A stretch of 64,000 nt of DNA from Plasmodiophora brassicae (taxonomy: Eukaryota > Endomyxa > Phytomyxea > Plasmodiophorida > Plasmodiophoridae). The notes under the pieces were generated by a model, which saw nothing but the letters and a program-made list of their open reading frames with translations, had not been told where the DNA came from and did not search any database. The position numbers and the translations under genes were made by a program. Positions within the stretch are counted from its first letter, which is position 1. Each line of letters opens with the position of its first letter. The stretch spans positions 1-64,000 of the forward strand of contig JASFAU010000016.1 in assembly GCA_039704465.1 (NCBI GenBank), written 5' to 3'. Of the stretch, positions 24,001 to 37,200 are shown one piece after another.

Positions 24001-27000
24001 CGACCAGGTCGACGTCGACGGGGACATCGCCGCTGTTCGTGCACTCGAACGACAGGCGGCGCGTCGTGCCCCGAACAATGTACCCGAGGTCGCACGTGTA
24101 CGTGCCCAGCGCTCCAGTGACGACGTCGACCGGGACGGGGCCGAACGCGCCGGGATCGGCGTCGGCCACCTGCAACTGCTGCAGGTACAGGTCGCGAGGG
24201 GCGCCCTCGCGGCCAGGCAGCGACGTCGACAGCAGGCGGCAGATGCCGACGGCCCGGACGGCAATGGAGACGGGGCGATGGAACGCGACGAACAGGTCGA
24301 ACGAGGCGGCGAACGCCTGCGGGCGCCGCGGCACGATGCGAACGTGCAGGCGGAGGCGGGCGCCGGGCGCCAGCGACGCGCGGCAGGGGCGGACGGAGAG
24401 GCGCGAGCGCAGGTGGTCGGCGATCTGGACGCGGACGTCGACGGCGACCCGGCCCGTGTTGCAGACCGTCAGGTCGCGCTCGTGGACGGCGTGGAAGTCG
24501 ACGTTGCCAAAGTCGATGGCGTTGCCCTCGGCGTCGATCGTGTACTCGACGGTGGCCGCGTCGCCGCGCAGGTCGATCGCGTAGGTCGGCCCGCCCTCCA
24601 CCTGGCACAGCGCCGTGCAATCGGCGGCGACCTGCGCGTGCCCGAAGAACGACAGGTCGAACGCCTGCGTGCCGCCCGGGGGCACCTCGCCCCACGCGGG
24701 CCAGATGTCGAACACTTCGTTGACGGGGAACGCCGATCCAGGCGCCGCCGCCCGGGCCTTCTTGCTGGACGCTTGCGACGACGGTTCCTGCAGGGCCCAG
24801 TGGAACGCGGCCGGGATCTCGGACGCGTTCCTGGCGACGACGCGCTCGACGCGCGACGTGTGCGGCAGGACGGGGCCGAACGTGACGACCTGCTTGTCGA
24901 ATAGCAGGTTGGGGAACCAGATCTGGGCGACCAAGTCGATGTGGTCCCTGGCAGGGTGGTTCCGATGCGACACGACAAGCTGCGAACGGATGCACTCCGA
25001 GTGGCGCGACTCGTTGGCGAGGTCGAACGTGACCTCGATGGGGATGGACTCGCCCGGCGCCAACGACACCTCCAGCCGGTCCACGGTGAACGGCGCCTTG
25101 ACGCCCAGGAACGCCACGATCGGCAGCGGGCACGCGTTCTTCATCTTGGCCGTCTTCCGCTGCGTTCGGGCCTACGTCGACGCGTTGGGAACCGGCAGCG
25201 AGCTGGGGCACGTCGCCCGGCGACCGAGCGACGCGCGACGTACCGAATGGTTGCGGTCGTATTTGTAGACGAATTGCATGCCGTCGAGGGAGAATTCGAC
25301 GTGCGGGTTGACAAAGTTGGCGACGATGTGCGTCTCGTAGATGACCGTGGGCTCCTTGTCGCCCTGGATCAGGCTGGTGATCGTCCACAGCTCGTCGATC
25401 GGGCCGGGCGTCGCCGACCGACTCAGGATGGTGAACATGACGGACGACATGGGCTGGATGGTCACACGGGCCGGCTCCACGACCAGGGCGCTCTTCGCAG
25501 CGCACGCCCAGGTCAGCGTCTGCGGGCGCTCCCCGTAATTGTCCAGACGCACAACCCGCCTGCATCGATGATTGGCACATGTGGGGCACACTACACGCCC
25601 CAGGCAGACACGCGCGTCCTTACGTGGCCACCTGCATGGTCATCAGGTGCGACAGGTCGATCAGGGACAGGTCCGTCGGGCTGGTGATCGTCGTGCCGAC
25701 GCCTGTCGCGCGGCACGGGATCTGGACGTGCTCGCCCTCCTGCGCACCCGTCAGACACGTCTGTGTGTGTGTGTGTGCGTTCGTCGACCCCGGCCCTTAC
25801 GTCGACGAGAATGTGGAGAACGTCGCGGAACGCTACGTTGTCGTTGCAGGTGACCTGGACGACGAGGTCGACGGCGTCGCCGGGCTGGACGGTGCCCTGG
25901 TTGGGGCGGACGCGGAACGGCGACTGCTTCCGGGCGTGGAAGGCGACGTAGCGCGCCTCGATGGGCGTCTCGTTGCGCAGGCGGACCAGGAGCTCCGCCG
26001 GCTTCAGGACGGGAATGTCGCGCCAGTCCAGCAGGGCCTTGGAGGGGATCAGGCGGGCCCCGATGCCGACGGCGCTCACCGTGACCTGCATCGGCGGCTC
26101 TGAACTGCCGCACGTTCGAACGTAGACCAGCATCTCGATGTCACCTGCACGAGGCGCCGACCCCATCCGTCAGTCAGGGACGATGCCCGCTGCAACAACA
26201 ACCCAGTGTGCGTCCCGGCGCCTCACCGAGGGATTCGGCCTGGAACCCGATCTTGAGCGGCAACGTCGACCGCGGCAGGATCGTCCCGCTGTGGTACTCG
26301 AAGGATAGCGATCCCGAGCCGGCCCGGCTGACCTCGTTGGCGGTCAGCACCTCGAACTTCACCGGTAGGTCGCTGCCGTTCGCCAACTGAAGCGCCTGCT
26401 CGTACTTGTACCTGCCGACCACACACACACAAACGGTTAAGAACGGGCGACGTCCCGCGGGTGGCGCGCGCGCGCGCACGCCTACCTGAGGAAGCACTTC
26501 TTGAAGTTCACGGTCAGCTGCGGGAACGTGATCTCTGGTACGACACACTGGGCGCGTATCGGTATGGATTTCATGTTCTGGGCGACGCCCTCGATATCGA
26601 CGACGACGGCGTACGCGTCGTACTCCTGGATGGTCTCGCTGCAGAGCGTGACGGTGATCGTTGCTGACTGCCGGGGAAGGATGGCGCCGACGGCCGGCTG
26701 GATGTCGAATTCCCGCCTGTGGAACGATCCGTCGCGTGGGCACCGGCAGACGTACTTGATCGGGATGTCGCTCGTGTTCTTGAGTGCCATGCGCCGCGCG
26801 TTGTTGAACCCGTAGGACACGCGGCCAAAGTCCAACTGCTCGACGTCGACGTCGAACGACGGCGCCTGCACGGTGCCCGATAGGACCAGCTGCAGTGGGA
26901 CGAGAGAGCCCTTCAGCGTCCACTGCAGCACCTCCTGGAACGGGCCCATGGTCGTGCACGAGAACGTGATCGTGATGGTCTCCGATTGGCCGGTCGACAG

Positions 27001-28582
27001 GCGCCCCGAGGACGGCTCGAAGCGGAACCGGGTGGACCCGTCCGGGTTGGTCAGCGCGAACTCGGCGTCGATCTCGCCAATGTTCTTCAGGACCACCTGA
27101 CCCAGCCAGCGCTTAGCGCCATGCAGGTGGAGACACACCGTGCGAAACGATAACGCCCCCCACCTGGTAGTTGTAGATGGCGTTGACGTAGACCTGCCCG
27201 ATGTCGAGGGAATCGAACGAGAAGACGGCGGCGGGGCCAATGCCGGTCCCCTTCAGTGTCAGTGGCAGGCGACTGGACCTGCCGCCCACGTCGACGTACG
27301 CCGTACTGACGTACGTCTCCGAGGCGGTCGGGCAGAACGAGACGGTAAACTCGATGAAGCCGCCCGGGAACACCTCGCCGGCGGCCGGCTCGATCGTGAA
27401 GTGCTCGCTGGCGAACGGGAACGAGCACGTGCGCAGGTCCCGTTCGCGTGCACGACGCGCCCGTGCCCGCATCAGCTCCGGCGACACGTCAGCGCCTTCG
27501 TCGTCGTCGGAAGGCTCCCCGACGACGTCTAGCGCGGGCGGGTCGACCGGCGCCGGTAACGATGCCAGCAGGCGCTGACGTTCGCGTTCGTCCGTGTCCC
27601 GGTCCGGGTTGGCGTTCCAGGAGAAGCGCACGGGTATGTCGCTGTCGTTGAACAGGCGAACCGTCGACCGCGTCACGAGATGGATGTAGGCCGACGGTAA
27701 ATCCACCTGCCCAGGGCGGCGCATTAGACGTCGCTGTGTGCCCTGGTGCGCTCAACGCTGTACCTGCTCGTGTTCCAAGCTGATGTCGACATCATGGGCG
27801 CAGGCGCTGATCGTCGTCACGCGCCGCTGCTTGCCTTTATCGAACGCGATGACGATCTGGCCGGCGACGTCCGCCAGGGCGCGCGCATCGAACTCGACCA
27901 GGACCTGGACGTGCGATTCCCGGTCGAGAACGCCTTGCGTCGGCGACACGCGGAACGGCCCCGTTGCCGTCATGGACCAGTCGACCTGGCGTCGCCCAGC
28001 GTTCCGCAGCAGGTGTGCCTGCGTCGTCGTGTAATTCGTCGGGCAGGTCTCGAACGAGATGACGGGCGGGAAGTCGAGGGCGGCGGGCACGCCGATGGCA
28101 TGGACGGGGACGGTGAACTGTTCCCGTTCCGTGACGACGATCAGGTCGCAGTCGTAGTCGTGGTCGACGTCGTCGGCGGTCAGCGTGACCCGGAAGGTGA
28201 CCTCCATGCCGGGGGCCACCTTGCAGGTCTCGGACGTCGAGAAGCGATGGAACGGCGAGATGGAGAACCGGGACGATTCCGGCGGGATCACACGGACGTG
28301 CCTGGCCTGCGTGTCCACGTTGCGAAGGCGGACGATCTGCGACGTCGGCACGAAGGCCCGGTACCCCGAGAAGGTCAGCACGGGCGGGTGCGCGGAGAAC
28401 AGGGGCGTGTCGATCGGCACCGAAGACGTCTTCTGCCGCGGGTGCTGAGGGATCACCTCCGACACGATCAGCGAATGATGCCGGGCGCTGGCCGTCCCCG
28501 GCGCGCGCTTCGACGCGTCCATGGCGCCCTCTGCCGTATCGCCTTCGGTGCATGCGTTGCTGTTCATCATGCCGGTCGGCAT
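15027..28582 (-). CDS. HYDIN: HYDIN homologue, giant ASH/MSP-repeat protein of the ciliary central apparatus
   Basis: A 13.6-kb gene of a dozen or more exons coding about 4300 residues (human HYDIN is about 5100). It is built from repeated immunoglobulin-like ASH/MSP domains with the recurring pattern ...DFG-x-V-x(4-8)-R-x(6)-N-x-G... (for example TIDAEGNAIDFGNVDF near 24510). The first exon matches the HYDIN N-terminus closely: VTEREQFTVPVHAIG, then FETCPTNYTTTQAHLLRNAG. Readable introns include 27763-27707, 27163-27097 and 26483-26412; the last holds a CA/GT microsatellite. Other exon groups run about 25144-23019, 22970-22200, 21700-20880, 20844-20515, 20457-19790, 19790-16810 and 16810-15570, ending at TAA 15029-15027. 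HYDIN docks in the C2 projection of the central pair and is needed for ciliary beating, so the organism should have motile flagella. The start at 28582 is the first ATG of the open frame. A broken partial copy lies at 53735. Confidence 0.93.
26412..26483 (-). repeat. CA/GT microsatellite in a HYDIN intron
   Basis: A 72-nt phase-2 intron (GTAGGC...GGCAG) contains a GTGTGTGTGTG run and a CGCGCGCGCG run. Intron boundaries were set by frame: the joined codon is AGG before YKYEQALQLANG. Confidence 0.75.
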
Positions 28583-28875
28583 GGGCAGCAGGAGACCGGC
28601 AGGGGCAGGGACCGGTGTGGTCCTAAGCCGCCTGGTGCGCCGCTCGAATAATGTGGCCGTGACCGGCGCGTTTAGGAGCGACTTCGCGTCACACAGCCAA
28701 GGTCGTCCATGTCGCGCTTATGGCTTGCATGATAGCAGCATCCCCATCCCCGTGCCGTGCCTGACGACTTCTGCACGGGGAGCCAATAATAATTATACCA
28801 TGTCCATGTGCAAATTCCGTAAATAAGAGGGGGCTCACTGGCTGGACTGATAGCTCAACATTTCCGTCGCGCAGT

Positions 28876-30807
28876 TTGACGATGGCGACATCTGCAGACA
28901 CGGGGCGTCGCAAGCGCCGACGACTGGACGGTCGCGATGCGAAGTCGTGGAGTTCGCTATTGACGTGGATGCTGGTCGACGACCACGCGTGGGCCATGTT
29001 TGACGTCGAATCCGTGGTCCGCGTATCCTGCTGCGATCGGCAGTGCCGGTCCGCCCTTCCGCAACTCTATCGTCCCATGACGATGGCAACAGTGTCTCGC
29101 GTGCTGCGTCGTCGCCATGAGGCCCTCGTGGAAGAGCTGGGGTCCAGGCGGGGTTACTTCGGCTTTGGTCCACTGCCGGACGGGCTCGTGCTGCCCGATC
29201 TGGATGAATCGCCCGCGGCAGTTCTGAGTGTATGCGGGCAGTCGGACGACTCGCCAGAGAGCTGGCGGAATGCCTTCCATCTAGCGCATACGTTCACAAC
29301 GTTTTCCATTTTCAAGCGTCACCGAATTCACGTTAATTCGCTGTGCACGTTCGCTGAGCTAAAGGACTTTGTCCATCAGCGAATCACGAACAATCGCAGG
29401 TACGTCGGCGGCGCCAAACTCAACGTCCTGGGGATGCCTGGCGATGACGGTGCCATCGTCGTTAATGTCCTCGCTGAGCTCGACTGCGAGCGCATTTCCG
29501 CCATCTGCGACAGCCTTTCCACCCCGAACCTGTTCGATATCGTCCGGTGCGGCAGTAATCGACAGTACCGCGACTCCCATGACCTGGTCTTCTACGAATC
29601 TCCGAAAGTGCACATCGACCATCAGTGCAGTGACGCTGATCTGGCATTCCCGATCCTGGCCGATGCCATTCTGCAACGCCACTACAGTTTGACTCTGGGC
29701 CGGCAAAAGCATGACGTGCGACTGGAGATTTATGATGGCAGCTTTTTCCTGTTTCGAGCAGATTCGGTGACGTCGCTGCATGAGTACTTACTGCTGGCCA
29801 ATGTCAAGTCATTACCGCAATTCGACGACGAAGAAGTTCCGTCGGGCCAGCGACCGCACTCGCCTGCGTCGTTCAACGCCGATGCCGCGTTCCCCAACCT
29901 GTCTCGGTTCGTTCGCGGGAAAACGTATCAGTCGGTGGACATCAACTCCTGGGCCTTCGGCCTGTCCACGGTTCACGTCGGGGCAAACTTCCTACCTATC
30001 GACATGACGTCGCTCGATCCCCGCCCGCATTCGCTGCACGCGATTCTCGCCGAATTGGACTTGCTTTGTGCTCCTGCGAACGTTCGCCAGAGACGTAAGG
30101 AGTACGCGGACACCCAGCATCAGGAGGAGTCAATCCCGGACGAATATCGACATCGACGATTCACGGTGCACACCAAAGCCGCTCGCGTCGCTAATCGCGG
30201 ATCCATCTTCTCCAAGCGGTCGAGTGAACGCCATGCGAACGCTCTGGTTGGCAGCAATGTGTTTCAGCAGCCGTACCCCGACGAGTTCGTGTTCGAATTC
30301 GAGGTTTTGTCATGTCCTATGGATCCGGAATTCGATTATTTCGCCACGACCATGTTTGGGCTGGTCGATCCCAGCGAGCAGCCGAAAATGCGTGCCATGT
30401 CGACGTTCAGGGCGCAGTACTTTCAACCGATGCGCCCTGACCGGGTGTTCTTCGGCTGGACTGGACACAAGTTCTCTGTTCTGGGCAAGGCGGTCTTCCC
30501 CGCGGATATCAACGATGCCCCGGACGATGTCGGACAAGCACCATTCAAGAAGGGCGACCTCATATCGATCATTGTCGATCGATCGAAGGGTCACGTCTCG
30601 TTCGCTCTCAACGGTCTCGTTCAACCGTTCTACTTCGTCGGCGTCCGCATGCAGAATTTTTACGCGACCGGGCTGCAGGCCTTCGTCGCTCTCAATGGCT
30701 TGGATAATTACCTCTGCATACGGTGCAACGACCGGCCGAGGATGGAATTCGTGTACCCGGACAGCGCATCCCGCACGGCATTCGACCTATCGGAAATTGC
30801 CACGTGA
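28876..30807 (+). CDS. Single-exon protein with C-terminal SPRY-like domain, unrecognised overall
   Basis: An uninterrupted 643-codon ORF (ATG at 28876, or 28882 two codons later) follows a basic start rich in Arg. The C-terminal 180 residues have the layout of a SPRY/B30.2-type beta-sandwich: FGWTGHKFSVLG, then KKGDLISIIVDRSKGHVSFA with LNG, then GLQAFVALNG. The middle has no motif I recognise. Residues about 25-75 (WMLVDDHAWAMFDVESVVRV...) could be a divergent F-box-like helix bundle, which would make it a ubiquitin-ligase adaptor, but that is weak. It is divergently arranged from HYDIN (294 bp apart) and lacks introns, unlike most neighbours. Confidence 0.75.
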   Translation: MTMATSADTGRRKRRRLDGRDAKSWSSLLTWMLVDDHAWAMFDVESVVRVSCCDRQCRSALPQLYRPMTMATVSRVLRRRHEALVEELGSRRGYFGFGPLPDGLVLPDLDESPAAVLSVCGQSDDSPESWRNAFHLAHTFTTFSIFKRHRIHVNSLCTFAELKDFVHQRITNNRRYVGGAKLNVLGMPGDDGAIVVNVLAELDCERISAICDSLSTPNLFDIVRCGSNRQYRDSHDLVFYESPKVHIDHQCSDADLAFPILADAILQRHYSLTLGRQKHDVRLEIYDGSFFLFRADSVTSLHEYLLLANVKSLPQFDDEEVPSGQRPHSPASFNADAAFPNLSRFVRGKTYQSVDINSWAFGLSTVHVGANFLPIDMTSLDPRPHSLHAILAELDLLCAPANVRQRRKEYADTQHQEESIPDEYRHRRFTVHTKAARVANRGSIFSKRSSERHANALVGSNVFQQPYPDEFVFEFEVLSCPMDPEFDYFATTMFGLVDPSEQPKMRAMSTFRAQYFQPMRPDRVFFGWTGHKFSVLGKAVFPADINDAPDDVGQAPFKKGDLISIIVDRSKGHVSFALNGLVQPFYFVGVRMQNFYATGLQAFVALNGLDNYLCIRCNDRPRMEFVYPDSASRTAFDLSEIAT

Positions 30808-31298
30808 GGCCGCTCTCAACGTCTACAGCAGTAAAGTCGAATATGTTCACGGCAGCAGGTTCTAAACCCTGTGTCATTTTAGCCATTAGGAATGTTATTG
30901 GAGATATGAGTTTCGAGGCCTGACTGGCGCCGGCCTGGAGTTGGTCCACCCCGACCGGACAAGCAAACCCGTCTGCAGAAGGCCACGACTGGCACGTCTG
31001 GGGCAATTGCCATCAAATCCCAAGTTAAATCCTATGGGCGGGCTTGCGCTGGCGCCGCGCAGACGTCATAAACAGGGATAGCGAACTGCTCCTCTGCAGT
31101 GACGACGACGGATCTCGTTGTAGTAGACGTGGTCGACGTCGTCGGCGGCCGTGGTGAGTGCCCCCCCCCCCCCTGAGGGCGACCTGCATGGGCGGGGGCC
31201 ACCCTTGCACTGCAGGTGGCGGTCGGTCGGTCGCCCGGATCTCGTCAGCACACACAGTCGTCTACGGAGTTGCGCATCGACGACACCGGGCGAGATCG
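30808..31298. other. Intergenic region upstream of NOT1
   Basis: About 490 bp without a supported gene. It contains a C homopolymer of about 12 nt near 31156 and a segment at about 31070-31190 resembling HYDIN coding text (GTCGACGTCGTCGGCGG and ACCTGCATG..GGGGGCCACC also occur near 28170-28220). It may therefore include another small HYDIN-derived scrap. The NOT1 promoter should lie here; no box could be identified. Confidence 0.4.
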
Positions 31299-34200
31299 AT
31301 GCCGGACGAGGCGCTGGGCGCCACGTCGTCGGCAATGGCACAGGTCGTCTACTGGAAGGTCGTCGATATCGTCAGGTCGGCCTCGGACCTCGACGCCAAA
31401 GCCGTACAGGCGAGTCTCGACGATATCGTCAAGATGTATGGCGCGGACGCACATCTGTTTACCGTTCGTGCGTTCCTGGCGCTGTCCCGCGATATGCCCG
31501 ACGCCGGCACAACTGGCGGTTCCGACACCATCCACAGCACGTTCCGGCAGTGCCTGTCGCGTTTCGAATCCTCCCCGCTGTTCGAAGGCATTTTTGTCAA
31601 CGCGTTCGAGTCGCTGGGCCTGCATGATTCCTTCTTCAGCGAGATGGTCGCGTCGCTGTCCTTGGACAATAACATTGCCGTCCGGTTAGCACTGGCCCTG
31701 AACCGATCCAGCAGAAAGTCTTCCGTTCAACAGGTACGTATCCGTGTAGCATGACTGGAATCGTATGGTTGCTCAGTCATTGCTGTAAAGGGTCGCCGGT
31801 GGCTGAGCGGGCACCTGGACAAGGTTGCCCATGATAATTCGTTGTCCGAACCTGTCCTTCACAGCCTAATTGAGTTCACCGCACGGGACTCGTCAGTGCC
31901 AGTAAACGTTCGCGATGCAGTCCTGCGAACAATACGGGATCTGTACCCGGAGCGCCTGACGTCCACTGTCCTGCACCCGGTTCTCTATGACACGTCGTGT
32001 ACAAATGCGATCGCTAAGGTGCGTTTACGAGCCCTGGCTGTTGTGTAAGTTATCCTCAACATTTCTGCTCAGAGCCCGGACGCAATCACGATGCCGGACG
32101 GGCCTGGATGCCAGCTGCATCTGCTGCTGTCTGATTTGGGTTACAGCGTCTGTGCCTCGAAGGCGGCCCTATCCGATGTCGTCTCACAGTTTTCGAGTTG
32201 TTTGACGGAGAAGGATGTCGCGCTCTGCATTGGCAAGTTCCTGAGGACACATTCCGGCCTGGTTTGCGAAGACGCGCTGCCCAATGTACTCTCAATGGTC
32301 GTGCGAAAGAACTGGGAAACAACGGCGGCTGCCGTTGCACCGGCTAGCGATGCGAACGCGGCTAGCGCTTCGACATGGGACGTTGGAGTATTCGTCGACG
32401 TCGTTTCGTCCTTGTGCCCGTCAATTAAGTGGCCAGCCGTGTTTGACAACCTCGACCAGCCCGACTTCATTGTAAAAGATCAGAAGGCGCTGGACGTTCT
32501 CCTCGAGGTCCACCGATGCGCGCAACCTGGTCAGCCGTTTCCCCTTAACATCCTCTTCAAGCCGTGGAAGAATCGCATGGGCCATTTGTCGCTGGTTCGC
32601 ATGGCCATTGGATGCCTTGTTATTGATTTCAGTCTATCCGAGCACGTCGTCCGCCCCATTCCGGGTGTGGCGATCGCCAAGGGCGGGTACGGCATGGCCA
32701 ACAACAGCTGGGCGTCTGTCGATCTCGTCCGGGCTCTTGTCGATCTGGTACGTTTGTTCCTAGGTCCGATTTCCAGCTGTTACTGAAGCTGAGCGCGCGC
32801 AGGGCGAATCGGACCTGTATGGCGCTGTTCGGGCATTGTTCAACTCCCCTCTCGAGAATGCACCTGACCTTCTGCTGTGCACGCTGGCACAAGTTCGCGT
32901 CCAGAACAGCACGTTGAAGAACGAGCTGCTGGACATTGTCATGAGCAGGTACCTTCGTCATCACCCGTCGTCGGGTGCCGTACTGCAGCGCGTCTGGGCC
33001 GATGACCCGTCCATAATCGTGTCCTGGATGGTGCGCGTCTATCTTGACGACCGGTCATTTCTGACGCGCATCCTGGACATTGCCCAAGACTTGAAGGACG
33101 CGCTGACGGTCATCCTCGAGGCACAGCCTTTCCAGTTTGCCATCGACCTCGCCATCCTGGCATCCAGGCGGGATTTCCTCAACCTCGACAAGTGGCTTCA
33201 GCTGCGACTCGTGGAGCACGGCAACTCGTTCGCGACCGCGTGCCTGGATTATGTTGCGTCCGCCATCACATCCCATGTAGGGAATCGTTGCCTGCGTTTC
33301 GCGTACGCTGCCTAACACTGCCCTGCAGTCCCATTCGCCTGTGCCCATGACCGTCGAGCTGGCAACTTCGTTCATTTCGGGTCTACGGGCGAACGCATCG
33401 ATTTTGTCCTCGGAGAATGCGGCACGATATGCGGAGCTGGCGCAGCTGCTCGCGCAGTCGGCGCCTGCGCAAACGCCGCATGTGACCATGCCGTCGGCGA
33501 CGAACGCGATCGCGGCGCAGGCAATGGGCGCTGCGGCGCAGGCAATGGGCGCTGCGGCGCAGGCAATGGGCGGTGCGGCACAGCCGGACAAGATCGAGGA
33601 AGAGGCCAATGCCTACTTCCAGAAGATCTATGACGGCAAGATGTCGAACGACGAAGTCATTAGCATGCTGGTATGGTCGACGACCGGCGACCTGTGCGAT
33701 ACCGACCGTATTGATCGATGTCCGCTGTCAGATGGCGTTCAAATCCTCCACCTCGTCCCGTCGGGAGAATGAAATCTATGCCTGCATGATCCATAATCTA
33801 TTCGATGAGTTCCGCTTCTTCCACAAGTACCCGGACAAGGAGCTTCGCATTACTGCTGTCCTATTTGGGACACTGATTAAGCACGAATTGACGGGCCGCT
33901 ATGATATGGACACGGCGCTGCGATATATTGTCGATGGTCTATCGTCGCCACCGGGTTCGAAGCTGCACAACTTTGGCCTGTGGGCGATCGAGGAGTTTAA
34001 GGAGCGTCTACCGGAGTGGCCAGAGTTCGCGGCCACCGTTGCTGACGTGCCGTCGCTCGCTGACCAGACCGAACTCATGTCGTACCTTCGTGGTATTGTA
34101 CATCCGTCGGTACCGCCGCCTGTCGCTCCTGTGAGTAGCAATCGTGTCGGGCTTGGATTCGAAGGCTAATTCCCGTGTTTAGACTTCCACTTCAGCTGCG

Positions 34201-37200
34201 CCAGTTGCACGAGTTTCTGCAACGCCTGTGACCGCCCCAGTGCCATCTGGCCCCGCAGCAACGATGGGGCTTCGGGTGGGATCTTCGGTTAATATCGACG
34301 TTCTTCTGGAGTCCAAAGGATTCGTTCTTTGGTCGTCGCTGCCCGCTGACATTGCGGATCGTCTGTCTTTCATTGTCAACAATGTCGACATTCAGAATAT
34401 GTCCGCCAAAGCTGACGAACTGCGATCGCTGCTCACTCCTGACCGTTTCGGGCCGTTCGCTCATTACATTGTCGTCAAGCGCGTAACAACAGAGGCGAAC
34501 TTCATCAAGACCTACGTCGGGTTCCTTGATACGGTACGTCCCCCGCGCATCACATGAGGTCCTATTGTCGCTGATTGCGTCGCGAATAATAGCTGAAAGT
34601 GCCCGCGCTAACACGCGTTATTCTGCTGTACACCTACGAAGCTATCAACATTCTGATCCAGTCGGAAACAATTGTGTCGTTGTCGCAGGAGCGGTCTCTG
34701 CTAAAGAACCTTGGTTCGTGGCTGGGTATGCTGACCATCAAGAAGAACGTTCCGCCGCTGGCGCGGTATCTCAAGTTCCCCAATATTATCCTCGACGCAT
34801 ACAATCAAGGGCGTCTGATCGCCGTTGTCCCTTTCGTCGCCAAGGTTCTGGAGCATTGCCCGGAATCGCGCGTGTTCCGACCGCCGAACCCTTGGCTGAT
34901 GTCGCTCGTCTCCATGCTGGCGGAGATCTACAATGTCTCTGACTTGAAACTTAACCTCAAGTTCGAGATCGAGGTCCTGCTGAACAAACTCGGCATCACA
35001 CTGTCCGATGTCGTTATCCGCAAGAACTTGCCGATTGTCAACCAGGTACGCTGCTACCTTATCCTATATCGTTTGACGGGGTCACCAATTGACGGCTGCA
35101 CAGGCTTCGAACCCCAACTTCCGCAACCCGCGGGAGTCTCACGAACTAGTGTCGTCAGTACCGTCAATGCAGAACGCGTTCCGAGTTGCAGGCGACGCAG
35201 TGCCATCCCGTATAACGTCGGTCCCGTTCCCAGGAACTGGGCCGACACCGGGGTCGACTGCGGCCGCCCCTGGCGACGAAAGCTCGGGCGTTTACGTCAC
35301 CATCAACCCGAACCTGGCGCTGTTCACTGCCAACCCGCGGCTGAAGGCCTGCGTCACGATGGCTGTCGACCGCGCCATCAACGAGATCATATCGCCTGTC
35401 GTCGAACGCTCCGTTCACATTGCCTGTATTACGACGCGTGAGCTCGTATGCAAGGTGCTCGCCGCGTCAATGCTGCATGTGTGCTTGTGGCTGACGATGT
35501 AATGTAGGACTTCGAAATGGAGGCGGACGAGCACCGGCTGCGGAAAGCCGCCCATGCCATGGTGCAGACGCTGACGTGCGCGCTGGCCCTTGTGACGTGC
35601 AAGGAACCGCTCCGACTGTCCATCTCGAATCACCTGCGATCGTTGCTTGTGGCAAACAATGCCGATCCGTCCTTGGCCGAGCAAGCCGTGCAGCAGGTGT
35701 CGGGTGACAATCTTGATTTCGGATGTTCCATCATTGAGAAGGCCGCGTCGGAACGTGCCGTTCGCCAGATCGACGAGACGCTGCAAGTCGAGTACGAATT
35801 GCATCGCAAGGCGCGTGAGCACAAGCAGACGTATGCCGATCTCGCGTTCCCGCAAGGGCGCATGTCTCGATACCCGTCGTCCGTCCCTGAGGCGCTTCGT
35901 CCACGTCCGGGTATGTCTGCTGCCCAGCTGCAGGTCTACGACGACTTCTCAGCGGTCCGTGCGGCCGTTCATGCGGCGACCTCGGCGATGGGTGCTGTTG
36001 GTGCTAGTTCCGGCGCGTCGTCGTCGTCTACTGTCCAGTCGACGTTGGACCAGCTGGCGTCCCTGCTGACGCAGATGCACGCCGCTGCTGCAACATGCAC
36101 ATCGCTGGGCGACGACCCGAACATCCGGGCCATGCTGAACTCCATCCAGATCATCCTTGGGGCATCTCTGGACCACGAGGAAGTCGCGCTCCATTTCACC
36201 AAGAATGTTTTTGCTTTGTACGCCGCACCGAACAACACGCCCATCTTCATCGAACTCTATCTTGCCGTCCTCAAGGTTTGTGGTTTGCTGCGATATGCTG
36301 CAGTGACATTGTCATTTGACTGGTTCGACCGTTGCTAGGTGACTTGCCATACGGTGCCATCTGGCGTCAAGCTGGTCACGTTGTGCGCCATCAGCGCGGA
36401 TGCCCAGTCGCCCGGTCCATCGCTGTTCACGCTGAACGTGACGCTCATGCGTGGGCTTCTGCGGGATGGTCTTTGCCTAACGTCACAGCTCGACGCGCAT
36501 TACGCGTCCCAGTTCGCGTCGTCCGTATCTGCCCTGTCCATTCAGCGCATCGCGGCCCTGACCGCATTGCTGCAAACGTTCATTGTCCATGAACGTGTCG
36601 TATCGGCTGTCGAGTTCCCGGCGACGCTCGACCTGCTATCACGGGTGAGCGATACATGTCGTCTCGCCGAGGGTACTGCGTGGTCTCTGACGCGATCTGT
36701 TTCCAGGTCTGCACTCCGCTGTCGAACATGAAGCCTGCGTTGCGGGACACGATCGTCGCCATGTTGGCTGCCATTGAAGCACTGCACAGCGCTCCTGAAT
36801 CGCCGTCCGAAGCCGCTGGACAGGCGGCCGTTCCCGGGGATTCGCGCGAACAGTACGCTGTGCTGTTTAACAAGTGGATGTCGATCTGCCTATCGCAGTC
36901 GACCAGTCTCGACGATGCGTTCCATCCCTATCTTGGGCTGCTCAAGTCGCAACGCGTCCTCCAGAGCGAGGCGACTGTGGAAGAGTTCTGCCGAGTTGTC
37001 ACCCTGATTGCCATCGAATCGGCGATCGCCCAGCCCGAACTTACGTTCCGGTCGATTGACGGGTTCTGCAAACTGATTGTCTGTCTCGTGAAGGTGTGTT
37101 TTCGACCCGGCGTCCCCTGCTTGTCCACTGCTGAACCTGAGTGCAATGCCGCAGGTGCTCTCCCCGCAAGGCGCGGTGTTTGTGTCAAAGATGGGGCTGC

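Noticed and set aside
23045..24904. 619-codon plus-strand ORF opposite HYDIN
   Set aside because: Antisense shadow of HYDIN ASH domains, with composition-driven sequence.
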